Assembly (NCBI GenBank): GCA_963749035.1
Contig: CAVVKW010000004.1
Location: 682,001 to 746,000, forward strand
Direction of reading: 5' to 3'
DNA: 64,000 nt
Source: CAVVKW01 sp963749035
GTDB lineage: Bacteria; Verrucomicrobiota; Verrucomicrobiia; Chthoniobacterales; JAATET01
Shown here: one piece after another, positions 51,851-60,783 of the stretch
Layout: every line of letters begins with the position of its first letter
How positions within the stretch are numbered: the stretch's first letter is position 1
Translations under genes and position numbers: made by a program
Notes under the pieces: generated by a model
The model's input: only the letters and a program-made list of their open reading frames with translations
Told to the model about the DNA's origin: nothing
Database searches by the model: none

Positions 51851-52286
51851 CGGGGGACGAGCCGGGTTGGGGCGGTAGGCAGGGTAATTCTTGGCCTTAC
51901 ACTTCCGGATGCACCATTGATTCACTCAACGTGGCCTAACAGTTCAGGTTTGGCGTGTCCTACGTTATTGGAATCAGAGTTACGTTTCGAGGTCTAATTG
52001 CAGGGTCGATTTCATTTTGGGCAAGTCCGGTCGGTTGTGGTAACTCCTCGAGAGAGAGTTGATACAGCAGTAAGACGGGTCCGGATTTGGGCTGTGGTTC
52101 ACAAGATTTGCGAGTCGAGTCAACCGAAGTGTCCTGTCATGGTAGGAACTTGGCAATCAGCGTTGAACGTGGGCGTAGGAGTGTGAAATCGGTGGTCTAG
52201 ATAATTCGGAATGGAACGTGGATGCGGAAATAGATTGAATTCTTTCTATCTCGGTGGTCTTTTGTCCGCATGAATGGTGGTCGGCG
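51851..52286. other. attI-intI intergenic region
   Basis: About 435 bp with no gene. It should contain the cassette promoter (leftward) and the intI promoter (rightward). I could not pick out convincing -35/-10 pairs for either; the group's promoter consensus is not well known to me. The GCCTAAC at 51934 could be a second recombination core. Confidence 0.5.
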
Positions 52287-53924
52287 ATGATTTGGGTTTC
52301 GGTTGAAGGGGAGATGGTCACCGGTGAGTGGGACGAGTGGCGGGAATTTGATCCCGTCAACTATCTAGCGTTCGTCGCCTCACCGGCTGGGAACGACCGG
52401 CGGTTATCAACCGGGGTTTCTACATCAATCGGGGATCTAACGGCGAGCCGGGCCGTGCGGCAGGCTGGTCGGGACGTTGCTGGATGCGAGGGAGTGACTT
52501 TGGCTGAGGATGAGCGCGATCCGGGTTGGCGAGTGGCGTTTACGAAGGATGAAGCCAAACGCTGGGAGTTGGCGGTTGCAAACCGTGGACAGGAGAATAT
52601 CTCTCCGAGATGGCAGGGGATTTGGCTCGGGAGGTTTGTCCGATCACTGGGAAGTCGACGTTTGGACGAAGCGTCTGCTTCCGACGTGATCGTTTTTTTG
52701 AATCGGTCGACGAGGTTCGGAGCTGAGGAATGGCAGCTGCGGGAGGCCGAGCGGGCCGTTGCGATCGCGTTGGGAGACGTCTTAAAATTAGATTGGGCCA
52801 AGAAATGGGAGGACGTGACCGCTGAATTCTGGAGCGGACGAAAAAACTCGGCAGATGTGATGGAGCCGTCTCCCCGCCGTGGTCGGAGGCCGGAGGGGGG
52901 CGACGCGAAGCGAGAGGGTGGCCGAGGTGGATTCGCGCGTTTCGCGGGCCGATCAGATGGTGGACGTCTTCCGGAGCGCTACCTGGCGTTCGTCGAGGAG
53001 GTGCGGATTGCTTTGAGGAAGCTTCATTACGCGGAGCGGACGGAGGCGACTTACGTGGATTGGGTCCGGAGGTTTCTGCGATTCACTCGGCCCGTTGGCC
53101 GGGATGCGTTGGATGCGAAGGACGTGGCTTTTTATCTCGAGTATCTCGCGGTCGTTCGATCGGTAGGTGCGGCGACTCAGAATCAAGCTCTGAACGCCTT
53201 GGTGTTTATCTTTCGGGAGGTCTTGGATCGTGATCTCGGAGAGATCGGCGGGGTCGAGCGGGCGAAACAGAAGCGTCGGCTCCCGGTGGTGCTGAGTCGG
53301 GACGAGGTGAGACGGCTATTGGACGCGGCGGATGAGCCTTATGAGCTGATGATCCGGCTGATGTATGGGACGGGGATGCGACTAATGGAGTGCCTCCGTC
53401 TGCGGGTCAAAGACGTGGATTTCGATCACTGTCAGATCGTGGTGCGGAGCGGGAAGGGGAACAAGGATCGGATCACGACATTGCCGGATTCACTGGGGGC
53501 GGCATTGCGTCGGCATTTGGAGGCCGTGCGTGAGATCCACGAGGCGGATCTGGTGGCTGGCCATGGCGGGGTATTTTTGCCGGATGCCTTGCAGAGAAAG
53601 TGGCCTCACGCGGCGAAGGAGTGGACTTGGCAATACGTATTCCCGGCAAAGCACCTGACGGTGGACAAGGGGGTGGTTCGGCGCCACCACGTTCATGAAA
53701 ATTCGTTACAAAAGGCGGTCAAGGATGCTGCTGGGCGGGCTGAACTGAGCAAACGAGTGAGTTGCCACGCGCTGAGGCACAGCTTTGCGACGCATTTATT
53801 GGAGAGCGGATATGACATCCGAACGGTGCAGGACTTGTTGGGGCACGCGGACGTGAGCACGACGATGATTTATACCCACGTCTTGAACCGACCAGGGCTC
53901 GCGGTGCGAAGTCCGCTGGATTGA
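52287..53924 (+). CDS. intI: integron integrase with an extra N-terminal domain
   Basis: 545 residues from ATG 52287 (GTG 52254 and ATG 52314 are alternatives); typical IntI proteins have about 320-340. The last 315 residues are a full tyrosine recombinase: core-binding domain (YLAFVEEVRIALRKLHYAERT), then GTGMRLMEC with catalytic Arg, KGNKDR with Lys, HALRHSFATHLL, LGHADVSTT and Tyr in MIYTHV. The IntI-specific insert is present (LPDALQRKWPHAAKEWTWQ, then YVFP). The first 190 residues have a second SAM-like pattern (ISPRWQGIWLGRFVRSLG...EEWQLREAERAVAIAL) joined by an Arg/Gly-rich linker. Confidence 0.93.
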   Translation: MIWVSVEGEMVTGEWDEWREFDPVNYLAFVASPAGNDRRLSTGVSTSIGDLTASRAVRQAGRDVAGCEGVTLAEDERDPGWRVAFTKDEAKRWELAVANRGQENISPRWQGIWLGRFVRSLGSRRLDEASASDVIVFLNRSTRFGAEEWQLREAERAVAIALGDVLKLDWAKKWEDVTAEFWSGRKNSADVMEPSPRRGRRPEGGDAKREGGRGGFARFAGRSDGGRLPERYLAFVEEVRIALRKLHYAERTEATYVDWVRRFLRFTRPVGRDALDAKDVAFYLEYLAVVRSVGAATQNQALNALVFIFREVLDRDLGEIGGVERAKQKRRLPVVLSRDEVRRLLDAADEPYELMIRLMYGTGMRLMECLRLRVKDVDFDHCQIVVRSGKGNKDRITTLPDSLGAALRRHLEAVREIHEADLVAGHGGVFLPDALQRKWPHAAKEWTWQYVFPAKHLTVDKGVVRRHHVHENSLQKAVKDAAGRAELSKRVSCHALRHSFATHLLESGYDIRTVQDLLGHADVSTTMIYTHVLNRPGLAVRSPLD

Positions 53925-54451
53925 TCGGATGCGTCCGTGGACTCCTGTGGCGATCGGGGGTAGACCGCAATAGGGAAGAAAGACGGTTGTCTCGCGGCGG
54001 GCCTCGAGGCGCGTCACGCTCCGAGGCTTCTGGTGGAAGAATCTAAAGCTCGCGGAACTTTCTGGGGTGCCTCGGGTTGGCTTTGCGCGATTTTTGGAAT
54101 CAAGAGATCAAAGAGATCAGCCTCGTTAGGCGTCTGAATGGGCCTGCGATCACAAGTTTCTGGGACGCTGCCGCACTTGGTCGCGGCCTTTGCAGGGGGA
54201 CTTCGCTCGTGCTGGGTGGCGCATTGAGTTTAAGGCGCAAATATCAGGACTTGGAAGATCTTTAGAAAAGATCGGTGTTTCCCCTATTTGTCGAAAATTT
54301 CGGTTTTACCGGGTGAGACCGCTGGGATTCAATTTGCGGAGAGAGGCGATGATCGAAGTTTTTGGACGGAAGGATTTCTGGAGTGTTGGATTCGTCGGAT
54401 CGCAATCCGGGCTGGCTGAGAGGGGGCGGGGTCAGGTATGCGTGGGTGTCT
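53925..54451. other. intergenic region between intI and proS
   Basis: About 530 bp without a supported gene. Two inverted repeats are seen: GCCTCG facing CGAGGC near 54001-54030, which may end intI transcription, and GATCTTT-AGA-AAAGATC at 54257-54273. No tRNA is recognised. It presumably holds the proS promoter. Confidence 0.5.
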
Positions 54452-55966
54452 ATGAGTGACAAGAGTGCGATCTCGCCGCGGCGGGGTGAGGATTTTCCGG
54501 AGTGGTATCAGCAGGTGATCAAGGCGGCTGATCTGGCAGAGAATTCGGAGGTGCGGGGCTGCATGGTGATCAAGCCATGGGGTTACGCGTTGTGGGAGCG
54601 GATGCAGGGGGTGTTGGACGGCATGTTCAAGGAGACGGGACACCGGAACGCGTATTTTCCGTTGTTTATTCCGCTGTCGCACCTTCAGAAAGAAGCGGAT
54701 CACGTGGAGGGTTTTGCGACGGAATGCGCGGTCGTGACGCATCACCGGCTGGAGAAGGATGGCGAGGGGCAGTTGCGCCCTGCGGGTGAATTGGCGGAGC
54801 CGCTGGTGGTGCGGCCGACGAGTGAGACGATCATTGGCGCGACCTACGCGAAATGGGTGAATTCCTGGAGGGACCTGCCAATTTTGATCAACCAATGGGC
54901 GAACGTGGTCCGCTGGGAGATGAGGCCAAGGCTATTTCTGCGGACGGCGGAGTTTCTTTGGCAGGAGGGGCACACGGCTCATGAGACGGAAGTGGAGGCC
55001 GTCGAGGAAACGGAGCGGATGCTCGAAGTTTACGAGAAGTTCGCCCGCGAGTATCTGGCGGTGCCGGTGCTGACGGGCGAGAAATCGGAAAGTGAGAGGT
55101 TCCCCGGAGCGGTCCGGACGTTGTGCATTGAGGCGATGGTGCAGGACCGGAAAGCGATTCAGGCGGGGACGTCGCATTTTCTGGGTCAAAATTTTGCGAA
55201 GGCATCAGGAATCCAATTTCAAGGTCGGGACAACGCGCTTGAACACGCGTGGACGACGAGCTGGGGGGTGAGCACGAGGCTGATCGGGACGTTGATCATG
55301 GCTCACGGCGACGACAACGGCGTGGTGATTCCGCCACGGGTCGCGCCTTCGCACGCGGTGATCATTCCGATTACGCCGAAAGAGGAAACGCGGGCCGACG
55401 TGCTCAAAGCGGCGGAGGATTTGGCGGCGGCATTGAGGACTCAGACCTTTGCGGGGGAGCCGATGCGGGTCGAGATCGACAAGCGCGAAATCGGCGGTGG
55501 CACGAAGAGCTGGGATTGGATCAAGCGCGGGATTCCGACGCGGATCGAGCTGGGGCCGCGTGATCTCGAGAAGGGAACCGTGGCGTTGGGGCGAAGGGAT
55601 CGTGGACCGAAGGACAAGGAGTTCGTGGCGCAGGCGGATTTAGGTGCGCGGTTGCCGGTGGTGCTGGATGAGATCCAGGCGGCGTTGCTGGATCGGGCGA
55701 CGGCGTTCCGGGATGAGCACACGCGGCGAATCGACACGCGTGAGGAGTTTTACGAATTCTTCACCGCGAAGAATGCAGAGAAACCTGAGGTCCACGGTGG
55801 ATTTGCGCTGACGCATTGGAATGGCTCGTCGGACGTCGAGGCGAAGGTGAAGACTGATTTGAAGGTGACGATCCGATGCATCCCATTTGGCGAGGCCGAG
55901 GGGGGGACTTGCCCCTTCAGCGGAGAGCCGAGTGCGCGGAGGGTGGTGTGGGCGAAATCGTATTGA
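54452..55966 (+). CDS. proS: prolyl-tRNA synthetase (archaeal/eukaryal-like type)
   Basis: 504 residues. Class II aminoacyl-tRNA synthetase that charges tRNA-Pro. Motif 1 region NAYFPLFIPLSHL, VVRPTSETI, motif 2 RWEMRPRLFLRTAEFLWQEGHTAH and motif 3 AWTTSWGVSTRLIG are present, followed by the anticodon-binding domain (HAVIIPITPKEE) and a C-terminal zinc-type extension ending KSY. This short form without the bacterial editing insert occurs in many bacteria. ATG at 54452 matches the family N-terminus. Confidence 0.97.
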   Translation: MSDKSAISPRRGEDFPEWYQQVIKAADLAENSEVRGCMVIKPWGYALWERMQGVLDGMFKETGHRNAYFPLFIPLSHLQKEADHVEGFATECAVVTHHRLEKDGEGQLRPAGELAEPLVVRPTSETIIGATYAKWVNSWRDLPILINQWANVVRWEMRPRLFLRTAEFLWQEGHTAHETEVEAVEETERMLEVYEKFAREYLAVPVLTGEKSESERFPGAVRTLCIEAMVQDRKAIQAGTSHFLGQNFAKASGIQFQGRDNALEHAWTTSWGVSTRLIGTLIMAHGDDNGVVIPPRVAPSHAVIIPITPKEETRADVLKAAEDLAAALRTQTFAGEPMRVEIDKREIGGGTKSWDWIKRGIPTRIELGPRDLEKGTVALGRRDRGPKDKEFVAQADLGARLPVVLDEIQAALLDRATAFRDEHTRRIDTREEFYEFFTAKNAEKPEVHGGFALTHWNGSSDVEAKVKTDLKVTIRCIPFGEAEGGTCPFSGEPSARRVVWAKSY

Positions 55967-56082
55967 GCTGCCGCGTGAGGGTTTGGTGTGCGAGCGAAGA
56001 CGCGGGGCGGGCTACCGGGTGGGGGTTCGCAGGGAGCGGTTTCGAATTTTCTTCACCCGCCGACGGGATATTCTTCTGAGTG

Positions 56083-56988
56083 ATGAACGCACCTCTCGTT
56101 GGAATTGATCTTGGCGGCACGAAAATCGAAGCGGCGATCGTGGATCGTGACCAGCCGGACGCGGCTGGGTTTCGCGCAAGAGTGCCGACGGAGTCGACCG
56201 GTGGATACGACCACATCGTGGGTCAGGTCGAGAAGTTGCTGAGGGAGGTGCGGGCCCATTATCCGGGGGAATTTCCGCGGAAAATCGGGATCGGCACGCC
56301 GGGAACGGTGGACCCGAAGACGCAGTTGCTACGCGGATCGAACACGCAGTGTCTGAATGGTCGGGCGTTCCGGGCTGATCTGGAGAGCGCGCTGGGAGTG
56401 GAACTCGTCATGGCGAACGACGCGAATTGCTTCGCGTTGGCGGAAGCGACGCTCGGAGCGGCGCGGGGGTGCGAGACCGTGTTTGGCATCATCATGGGAA
56501 CCGGTTGCGGGGGAGGATTGGTCGTGAACGGACGAGTTCTCAACGGCTGCCACGGGACGGCCGGCGAGTGGGGACAGATTGTGATCGAGCCCGGTGGAGA
56601 GCTCTCGGGATACGGAAGTCGAGGGATCATTGAGACGATCCTCGCGGGTCCGGCACTCGAGGGTTTTTACGAGCGGCGGGGGGGAGTGCGACGGTCATTC
56701 CGGGAGGTGGTCGAGCGGGCGAGGGTGGGTGACGACGCGGCGGCGGTGGAGACGTTGGAACGGCTCCTCGAGTGGTTCCCGAAGGCGTTGGCCGTGATCA
56801 TCGACAGTTTCGATCCGCACGCGGTCGTGATCGGCGGCGGCGTTGGAAACGTTGACGAGCTGTATTCCGACGCCGTGCGTGAGCGCATCGGTCGGGCGAT
56901 TTTCGCTCCGACTTTCGAGGCCGCGTTGTTGAAGCCGACCTTGGGAGATAGTGCCGGGGTGTTCGGTGCGGCGATGTTGGTCGCTTGA
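56083..56988 (+). CDS. ROK family sugar kinase
   Basis: 301 residues. N-terminal GIDLGGTKIEAAIVD phosphate-binding loop, GIGTPGTVDP, catalytic Asp in MANDANCFALAEA, then GTGCGGGLVVNGRV and HGTAGEWG. The usual ROK zinc motif CxCGxxGCxE is replaced by GYGSRGIIE, so zinc is probably not bound; glucokinase, fructokinase or GlcNAc kinase activity cannot be told apart. ATG at 56083 is used; a GTG lies just before it. Confidence 0.9.
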   Translation: MNAPLVGIDLGGTKIEAAIVDRDQPDAAGFRARVPTESTGGYDHIVGQVEKLLREVRAHYPGEFPRKIGIGTPGTVDPKTQLLRGSNTQCLNGRAFRADLESALGVELVMANDANCFALAEATLGAARGCETVFGIIMGTGCGGGLVVNGRVLNGCHGTAGEWGQIVIEPGGELSGYGSRGIIETILAGPALEGFYERRGGVRRSFREVVERARVGDDAAAVETLERLLEWFPKALAVIIDSFDPHAVVIGGGVGNVDELYSDAVRERIGRAIFAPTFEAALLKPTLGDSAGVFGAAMLVA

Positions 56989-57019
56989 CACCAGTCGGTT
57001 GCTCCGCGACGGGTGTGAA

Positions 57020-57853
57020 ATGAGAATTACGTCGTTTGTCGTCGCGGGAGTGGTGATTTCTTTCGCTGGGTTGGATGCGCGAGCGGTGAGCAACGACGAT
57101 TTTTCCGGGCGCATCGCGCTTTCCGGGGGGAACGCGGGCGACAGCAGCGAAAACGTCGGGGCGACGATCGAGGCGAACGAACCGTTTGCGTCGGATGAGG
57201 GCGCTCGGGAGTCGATCTGGTATTCCTGGACCGCTCCAGCGGACGGGCAAGTCGAATTCTCGACGGTGGGGAATGGCTCGTTCACGCACATCCTCGGTGT
57301 TTACACCGGAAATGGCCTGCGCTCGCTATCGGCGGTCGACGAGGAAGTCGCGGTGGCGCCGCTTTTTGCGACCATCAGCACGAACACGACGAAGGGAACC
57401 ACCTACCAGATCGCAATCGCGACTTACACTCCGTCGACGATCGGGGGAATCACGCGGATCAACGTCAATTTTACTTCGTCGGACGGCGGGGGTAACAATG
57501 GCGGCAACGGCGACGGTGCGGGTGGTGGAAATGGCTCCATTGGGAACACGAATCGCTCGTCGTCGCCTCGAGTGAAGCTGTTTTCGCCGAAGCAGCGGGT
57601 CACCAGCACCTCGGCGAACCGCGTGCGGGTGAGAGGGCGGATTCGTGATGACGAATCCGTTCGAAAGATCACGTTACGAATCGATGGTCGTCAGACGAAG
57701 GTGCGGCGCTCGGGACGCTTTAATCGAAGCGTGAAACTGAAGGCGCCCCGGAGTCGGAACGTCATCCGGATTCGGGCGGCGGACCGAGACGGGAACGTGA
57801 CCCGCCGGAAGCGGATCGTGTTTCAAGAAATCCTGGGCACCGTCAGCAATTAG
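57020..57853 (+). CDS. exported protein with C-terminal Ig-like domain
   Basis: 277 residues. Signal peptide MRITSFVVAGVVISFAGLDARA. The first domain (NVGATIEANEPFASDEGARE, SIWYSWTAPADGQVEF, FTHILGVYTG) is of the kind repeated in planctomycete and verrucomicrobial surface proteins. A Gly/Asn-rich linker follows, then a basic Ig-like domain (VRVRGRIRDDESVRKITLRI). The last domain resembles that of the cassette protein at 27274-28107. The stop overlaps the convergent methyltransferase gene by four bases. Confidence 0.82.
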   Translation: MRITSFVVAGVVISFAGLDARAVSNDDFSGRIALSGGNAGDSSENVGATIEANEPFASDEGARESIWYSWTAPADGQVEFSTVGNGSFTHILGVYTGNGLRSLSAVDEEVAVAPLFATISTNTTKGTTYQIAIATYTPSTIGGITRINVNFTSSDGGGNNGGNGDGAGGGNGSIGNTNRSSSPRVKLFSPKQRVTSTSANRVRVRGRIRDDESVRKITLRIDGRQTKVRRSGRFNRSVKLKAPRSRNVIRIRAADRDGNVTRRKRIVFQEILGTVSN

Positions 57854-58956
57854 CCTTTGTCCCGATCGGATCTCGCCTTGGCTTGCTGAAGAAACAGCCA
57901 ATCGGCAGGCGGGCGCGCGGCGGGGGTCGTGCGGCGGTTTTGGATCAGAACTTTGAAGGCCGAGCCGGCTCCAGAAAGGTTCGCGAGAGCCGCGTCGTGG
58001 GGGGTGATTTGCGACGAGCGACCACCGTATTCGGTCAGAAAGCCGGATTGGTCGGTGAGGCGTTCCGTCTCATACCCGAGGTCTTCTCCCCATGCCTGGA
58101 GGTCGGTGAAGTTCACGTCGGCGGTGATGTCCTGACGGCCGAATCGGTGATAGACAGCCAGCCCGCCGATTTGCTGGTGATGAAAGTAGGCGCGGAGCGT
58201 TCCGTGTGGGCGTCGGTGGAGGAGGGTGTCGGCGCGGTCCCCGTAGTCGATCGTCAACAATTGGCCGGAAGTGTGACGGGGCGTCCAAGAATGCAACCAT
58301 TCGGCAGCGGCGACGTGGACCTCGACCCGCTGGCCGTCCGGGTAGGGAACCTTGAAGATCGAAGTTCGTGGGACCGGGCGATCAGCGAGGAGGACTTCCT
58401 CGATTTTGCCACCGGTGATCCGAACGCCGACTTCGTGCCAGCACTCACTCCGGCGTTCGTAGGTTCGACAGGGGAAGGCGTCGACGAGTTCGTTGGAGAA
58501 GATGCTGGCGCGGCCGGAGCAAGCGGTCAGGGCTTCCGGCATCGAGTTGTGCCACGAGACGCGCTGACGGCGCAGGCGGGATTGTTGCTCGCCGCGGAGA
58601 ACGGGTGAGCTCTCGACGATGTGGTAGTTGACCGAGCGACGGGTCCACCACGGAAGGCTTTTCAAAATCGTGGCGGCGAGTTCGCCGGATCCGGCGCCGG
58701 CCTCGATGACGTGCCAGGAACCCGAGGTCGGACGATGGACGGCGAGCCAACGCGCGAGAGCGCGGCCGAGATTGCTGCCGAGAGTCGCGGACGTGGCGAA
58801 GTCACCGCGGTGCCCGACGGTGCGGATGTTCTGGGAGTAGTAGCCGAACTCGGGATGATAGAGGGCTTCGCGAAGGTAGTTTTCGACCGGGATGGCCCCG
58901 CCGTGAGACTCCTGGAGTTCGTCGAGAAAGCTGAGGAGCGAGGCGCCGCGAGTCAT
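57850..58956 (-). CDS. MidA/NDUFAF7-type SAM-dependent methyltransferase
   Basis: 368 residues. GAIPVENYLREALYHPEFGYYS, then GDFATSATLG and the SAM-binding VIEAGAGSGELAATIL match the family whose eukaryotic member NDUFAF7 methylates an arginine of complex I. NELVDAFPC and TIDYGDRA also fit. The bacterial target is unknown. It overlaps the preceding protease gene by four bases, so they are probably co-transcribed. Confidence 0.92.
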   Translation of the reverse strand: MTRGASLLSFLDELQESHGGAIPVENYLREALYHPEFGYYSQNIRTVGHRGDFATSATLGSNLGRALARWLAVHRPTSGSWHVIEAGAGSGELAATILKSLPWWTRRSVNYHIVESSPVLRGEQQSRLRRQRVSWHNSMPEALTACSGRASIFSNELVDAFPCRTYERRSECWHEVGVRITGGKIEEVLLADRPVPRTSIFKVPYPDGQRVEVHVAAAEWLHSWTPRHTSGQLLTIDYGDRADTLLHRRPHGTLRAYFHHQQIGGLAVYHRFGRQDITADVNFTDLQAWGEDLGYETERLTDQSGFLTEYGGRSSQITPHDAALANLSGAGSAFKVLIQNRRTTPAARPPADWLFLQQAKARSDRDKG

Positions 58957-59888
58957 CGTGCATACTGCACGACGTCGGTGACGGCGGACGTCAGGAGGAC
59001 GGCGTTATCGAGAAGATCACGACTGAAGCCGGCGAGGGTGATGCCGGGAGACGCGACGATCAGGAAGATGGCGAGGGTGGCGAGATTCAGAGTGTAGATG
59101 ATGACGAGCGAGAAGAAGGTGCCGCCGTAGTGAAGGTCGCTCTGTCCCTTTGGAATCATCCACAGCGTGAACGAGAGGTGAAATCCCCACGTCGCTCCGA
59201 TGAGCATGAAGAGCACCGGGCGGACGGGGGTCATGTCGAAGGCGAGGCCAAGAGCACCGTAGATCGCGATGACGATGAGGCTGTAGATCGGGAAGAAATA
59301 CGGGGCGAGGGCGATCCAGGTATTGATGCGGTCGGTGAGGATGTGGCCACCGCGCTCGGTGACTTGGAACTGACTCACTTTCCCCCCCATGCACCAGACC
59401 CAGATGGCGTGGGTGAGCTCGTGTCCGAAAACGTAGATCCACATGGGGCGCGGCAGGGAAAGAAAGGCGACGATCCAGACGAGGAGGCCAACGCCGAAAA
59501 ACCAGAATTCCTCCGTTGCCCAGAATTGCTCGTGGACCGTCGCTCGGGCGAAAGCCGTGAAGAACGTCTGCGTGAGAACGAGCGCGGGCGGTAGCAAAAA
59601 GAGACCGACCAGGAATTTGACCCAACGGGTCGGAACGGTGTCAGGAAGGGCCGGAGCGAGCGAGGTGCGGAGTCGGGTTTTCGCGGTGGGCTTGGTTCGC
59701 GGTTTTCGAGGTGCGGCTTTGGTTGCCCGGGGCGTGGGTGCCGCGTTCGAGCGCGTCGTTTTGCGCTGAGATTTGCTCGGCGTTTTGCTCGGCGTTTTGC
59801 TCGGCGTTTTGCTCGGTGTTTTGCCCGGCGTTTTGCTCGGTGTTTTGCTCGGTGTTTTGCCCGGTAATTTCCGACGCGGGGTGGCCAT
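58953..59888 (-). CDS. membrane zinc metalloprotease-like protein (HExxH)
   Basis: 311 residues. The first 80 residues are a Lys/Thr/Pro tail with eight KTPS-like tetrapeptides, then at least five membrane helices. IYVFGHELTHAIWVWCMGG carries an HExxH zinc site at the cytoplasmic edge of a helix, as in M50-like intramembrane proteases. The second metal-ligand region is not obvious. Substrate unknown. Confidence 0.75.
   Translation of the reverse strand: MATPRRKLPGKTPSKTPSKTPGKTPSKTPSKTPSKTPSKSQRKTTRSNAAPTPRATKAAPRKPRTKPTAKTRLRTSLAPALPDTVPTRWVKFLVGLFLLPPALVLTQTFFTAFARATVHEQFWATEEFWFFGVGLLVWIVAFLSLPRPMWIYVFGHELTHAIWVWCMGGKVSQFQVTERGGHILTDRINTWIALAPYFFPIYSLIVIAIYGALGLAFDMTPVRPVLFMLIGATWGFHLSFTLWMIPKGQSDLHYGGTFFSLVIIYTLNLATLAIFLIVASPGITLAGFSRDLLDNAVLLTSAVTDVVQYAR
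59773..59868 (-). repeat. 12-bp tandem repeat coding KTPS units
   Basis: Eight tandem copies of a 12-bp unit (TTGCTCGGCGTT with few changes) inside the metalloprotease gene, coding for the Lys-Thr-Pro-Ser run. The copy number is likely to vary between strains. Confidence 0.9.
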
Positions 59889-59958
59889 CGATCGGGAGAC
59901 TAGAGGTGCGGGGTGGGTGGGTGCGAGTGCGAAGCGGGGGAAGGATCAAAAGAGCGAT

Positions 59959-60783
59959 CTACCGGGCGGTGGAGGCAAGCCAGAGCTTCTGGAGCCGATT
60001 CAGGGAGTAGCGCTTCTCAAACACGCGAAATCCGTCGGCGCGCATCTTGACGAGAAGGCGGTGGTAAATCGCGGCCATGATCTGAGCGGTCCGGAAGGCC
60101 CGGCGATCTTCGGGCGGAAGGGTGGAGGCGGCGTCGGCGAAAAACTTTTCCGCGCGATTCGCCTGGAAGGCCGCCAAACGGACGAAGTTCGGAGTTGGAT
60201 CGCGTTTGAGAATGTCCTCATCGCGGACGTTGTAGCGGTAGAGATCCTCCTGCGGGAGATAGATCCGGTCGCGCTCGGCGTCTTCGCCGACGTCCCGGAG
60301 GATGTTCGTGAGTTGCAGAGCGAGTCCGAGATTCTCGGCGTAGGTGGTGCTGCCGGGTTGAGTCGCGCCGAAGATGCGGGCGCTGACGAGACCGACGGCG
60401 CAGGCGGCTCGCCAGCAATAGGTGCGAAGATCTTCGAAGGTGTCGTAGCGGAATGTCTCGAGGTCCATTTCCATGCCGGCGACGATCTCCGAGAGGAGAT
60501 TGGGATCAAGTGACCGATGGTGGATCAGGTCCCGGATGTCGGTCGGAAGATCGGCGGGGCGCTCGTTGAGGGCGCGTTTCCAGGCGTGGAGCGCACGACG
60601 TTTTTCGGGAGTCGAGAGTTCCTCGGAATCAGCAATGTCGTCGACGATCCGGCAGAAGCGGTAGAAGGTCAGCGCGTCTTCACGCCGGTCGAGCGGAAGG
60701 AAGACAAGGGCGAAGGCCAGGTTGGAATTCGACTGGCTTTGGGCAAGCCCAGCGGCGATGGGGGCGGGGACGAGGTCGGTCAC
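59959..60783 (-). CDS. squalene/phytoene synthase family protein
   Basis: 274 residues. Head-to-head prenyl synthase: the first Asp-rich motif is RIVDDIAD (about 46-53), the second is NILRDVGEDAERDRIYLP (about 160-177), with the substrate-pocket segment GLALQLT. It condenses two prenyl diphosphates to presqualene diphosphate/squalene or phytoene; HpnC/HpnD-like and CrtB-like roles cannot be separated by eye. Its start overlaps the end of the upstream membrane gene by four bases. Confidence 0.9.
   Translation of the reverse strand: MTDLVPAPIAAGLAQSQSNSNLAFALVFLPLDRREDALTFYRFCRIVDDIADSEELSTPEKRRALHAWKRALNERPADLPTDIRDLIHHRSLDPNLLSEIVAGMEMDLETFRYDTFEDLRTYCWRAACAVGLVSARIFGATQPGSTTYAENLGLALQLTNILRDVGEDAERDRIYLPQEDLYRYNVRDEDILKRDPTPNFVRLAAFQANRAEKFFADAASTLPPEDRRAFRTAQIMAAIYHRLLVKMRADGFRVFEKRYSLNRLQKLWLASTAR

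Noticed and set aside
51790..52286. Cassette promoter (Pc), intI promoter and a LexA-like box
   Set aside because: TATACT and TATCTA-like hexamers occur, but no partner -35 at proper spacing is convincing and I do not know the group's SOS box.
53925..54451. tRNA or small RNA gene between intI and proS
   Set aside because: No cloverleaf, T-loop or CCA end could be found by eye; only two short inverted repeats.
54329..54895. 188-codon minus-strand ORF opposite the start of proS
   Set aside because: Shadow of a GC-rich coding gene; the arginine/histidine-rich translation matches nothing known.
57883..58608. 241-codon plus-strand ORF opposite the MidA-type methyltransferase
   Set aside because: Antisense shadow in GC-rich sequence; the minus-strand gene has clear family motifs.
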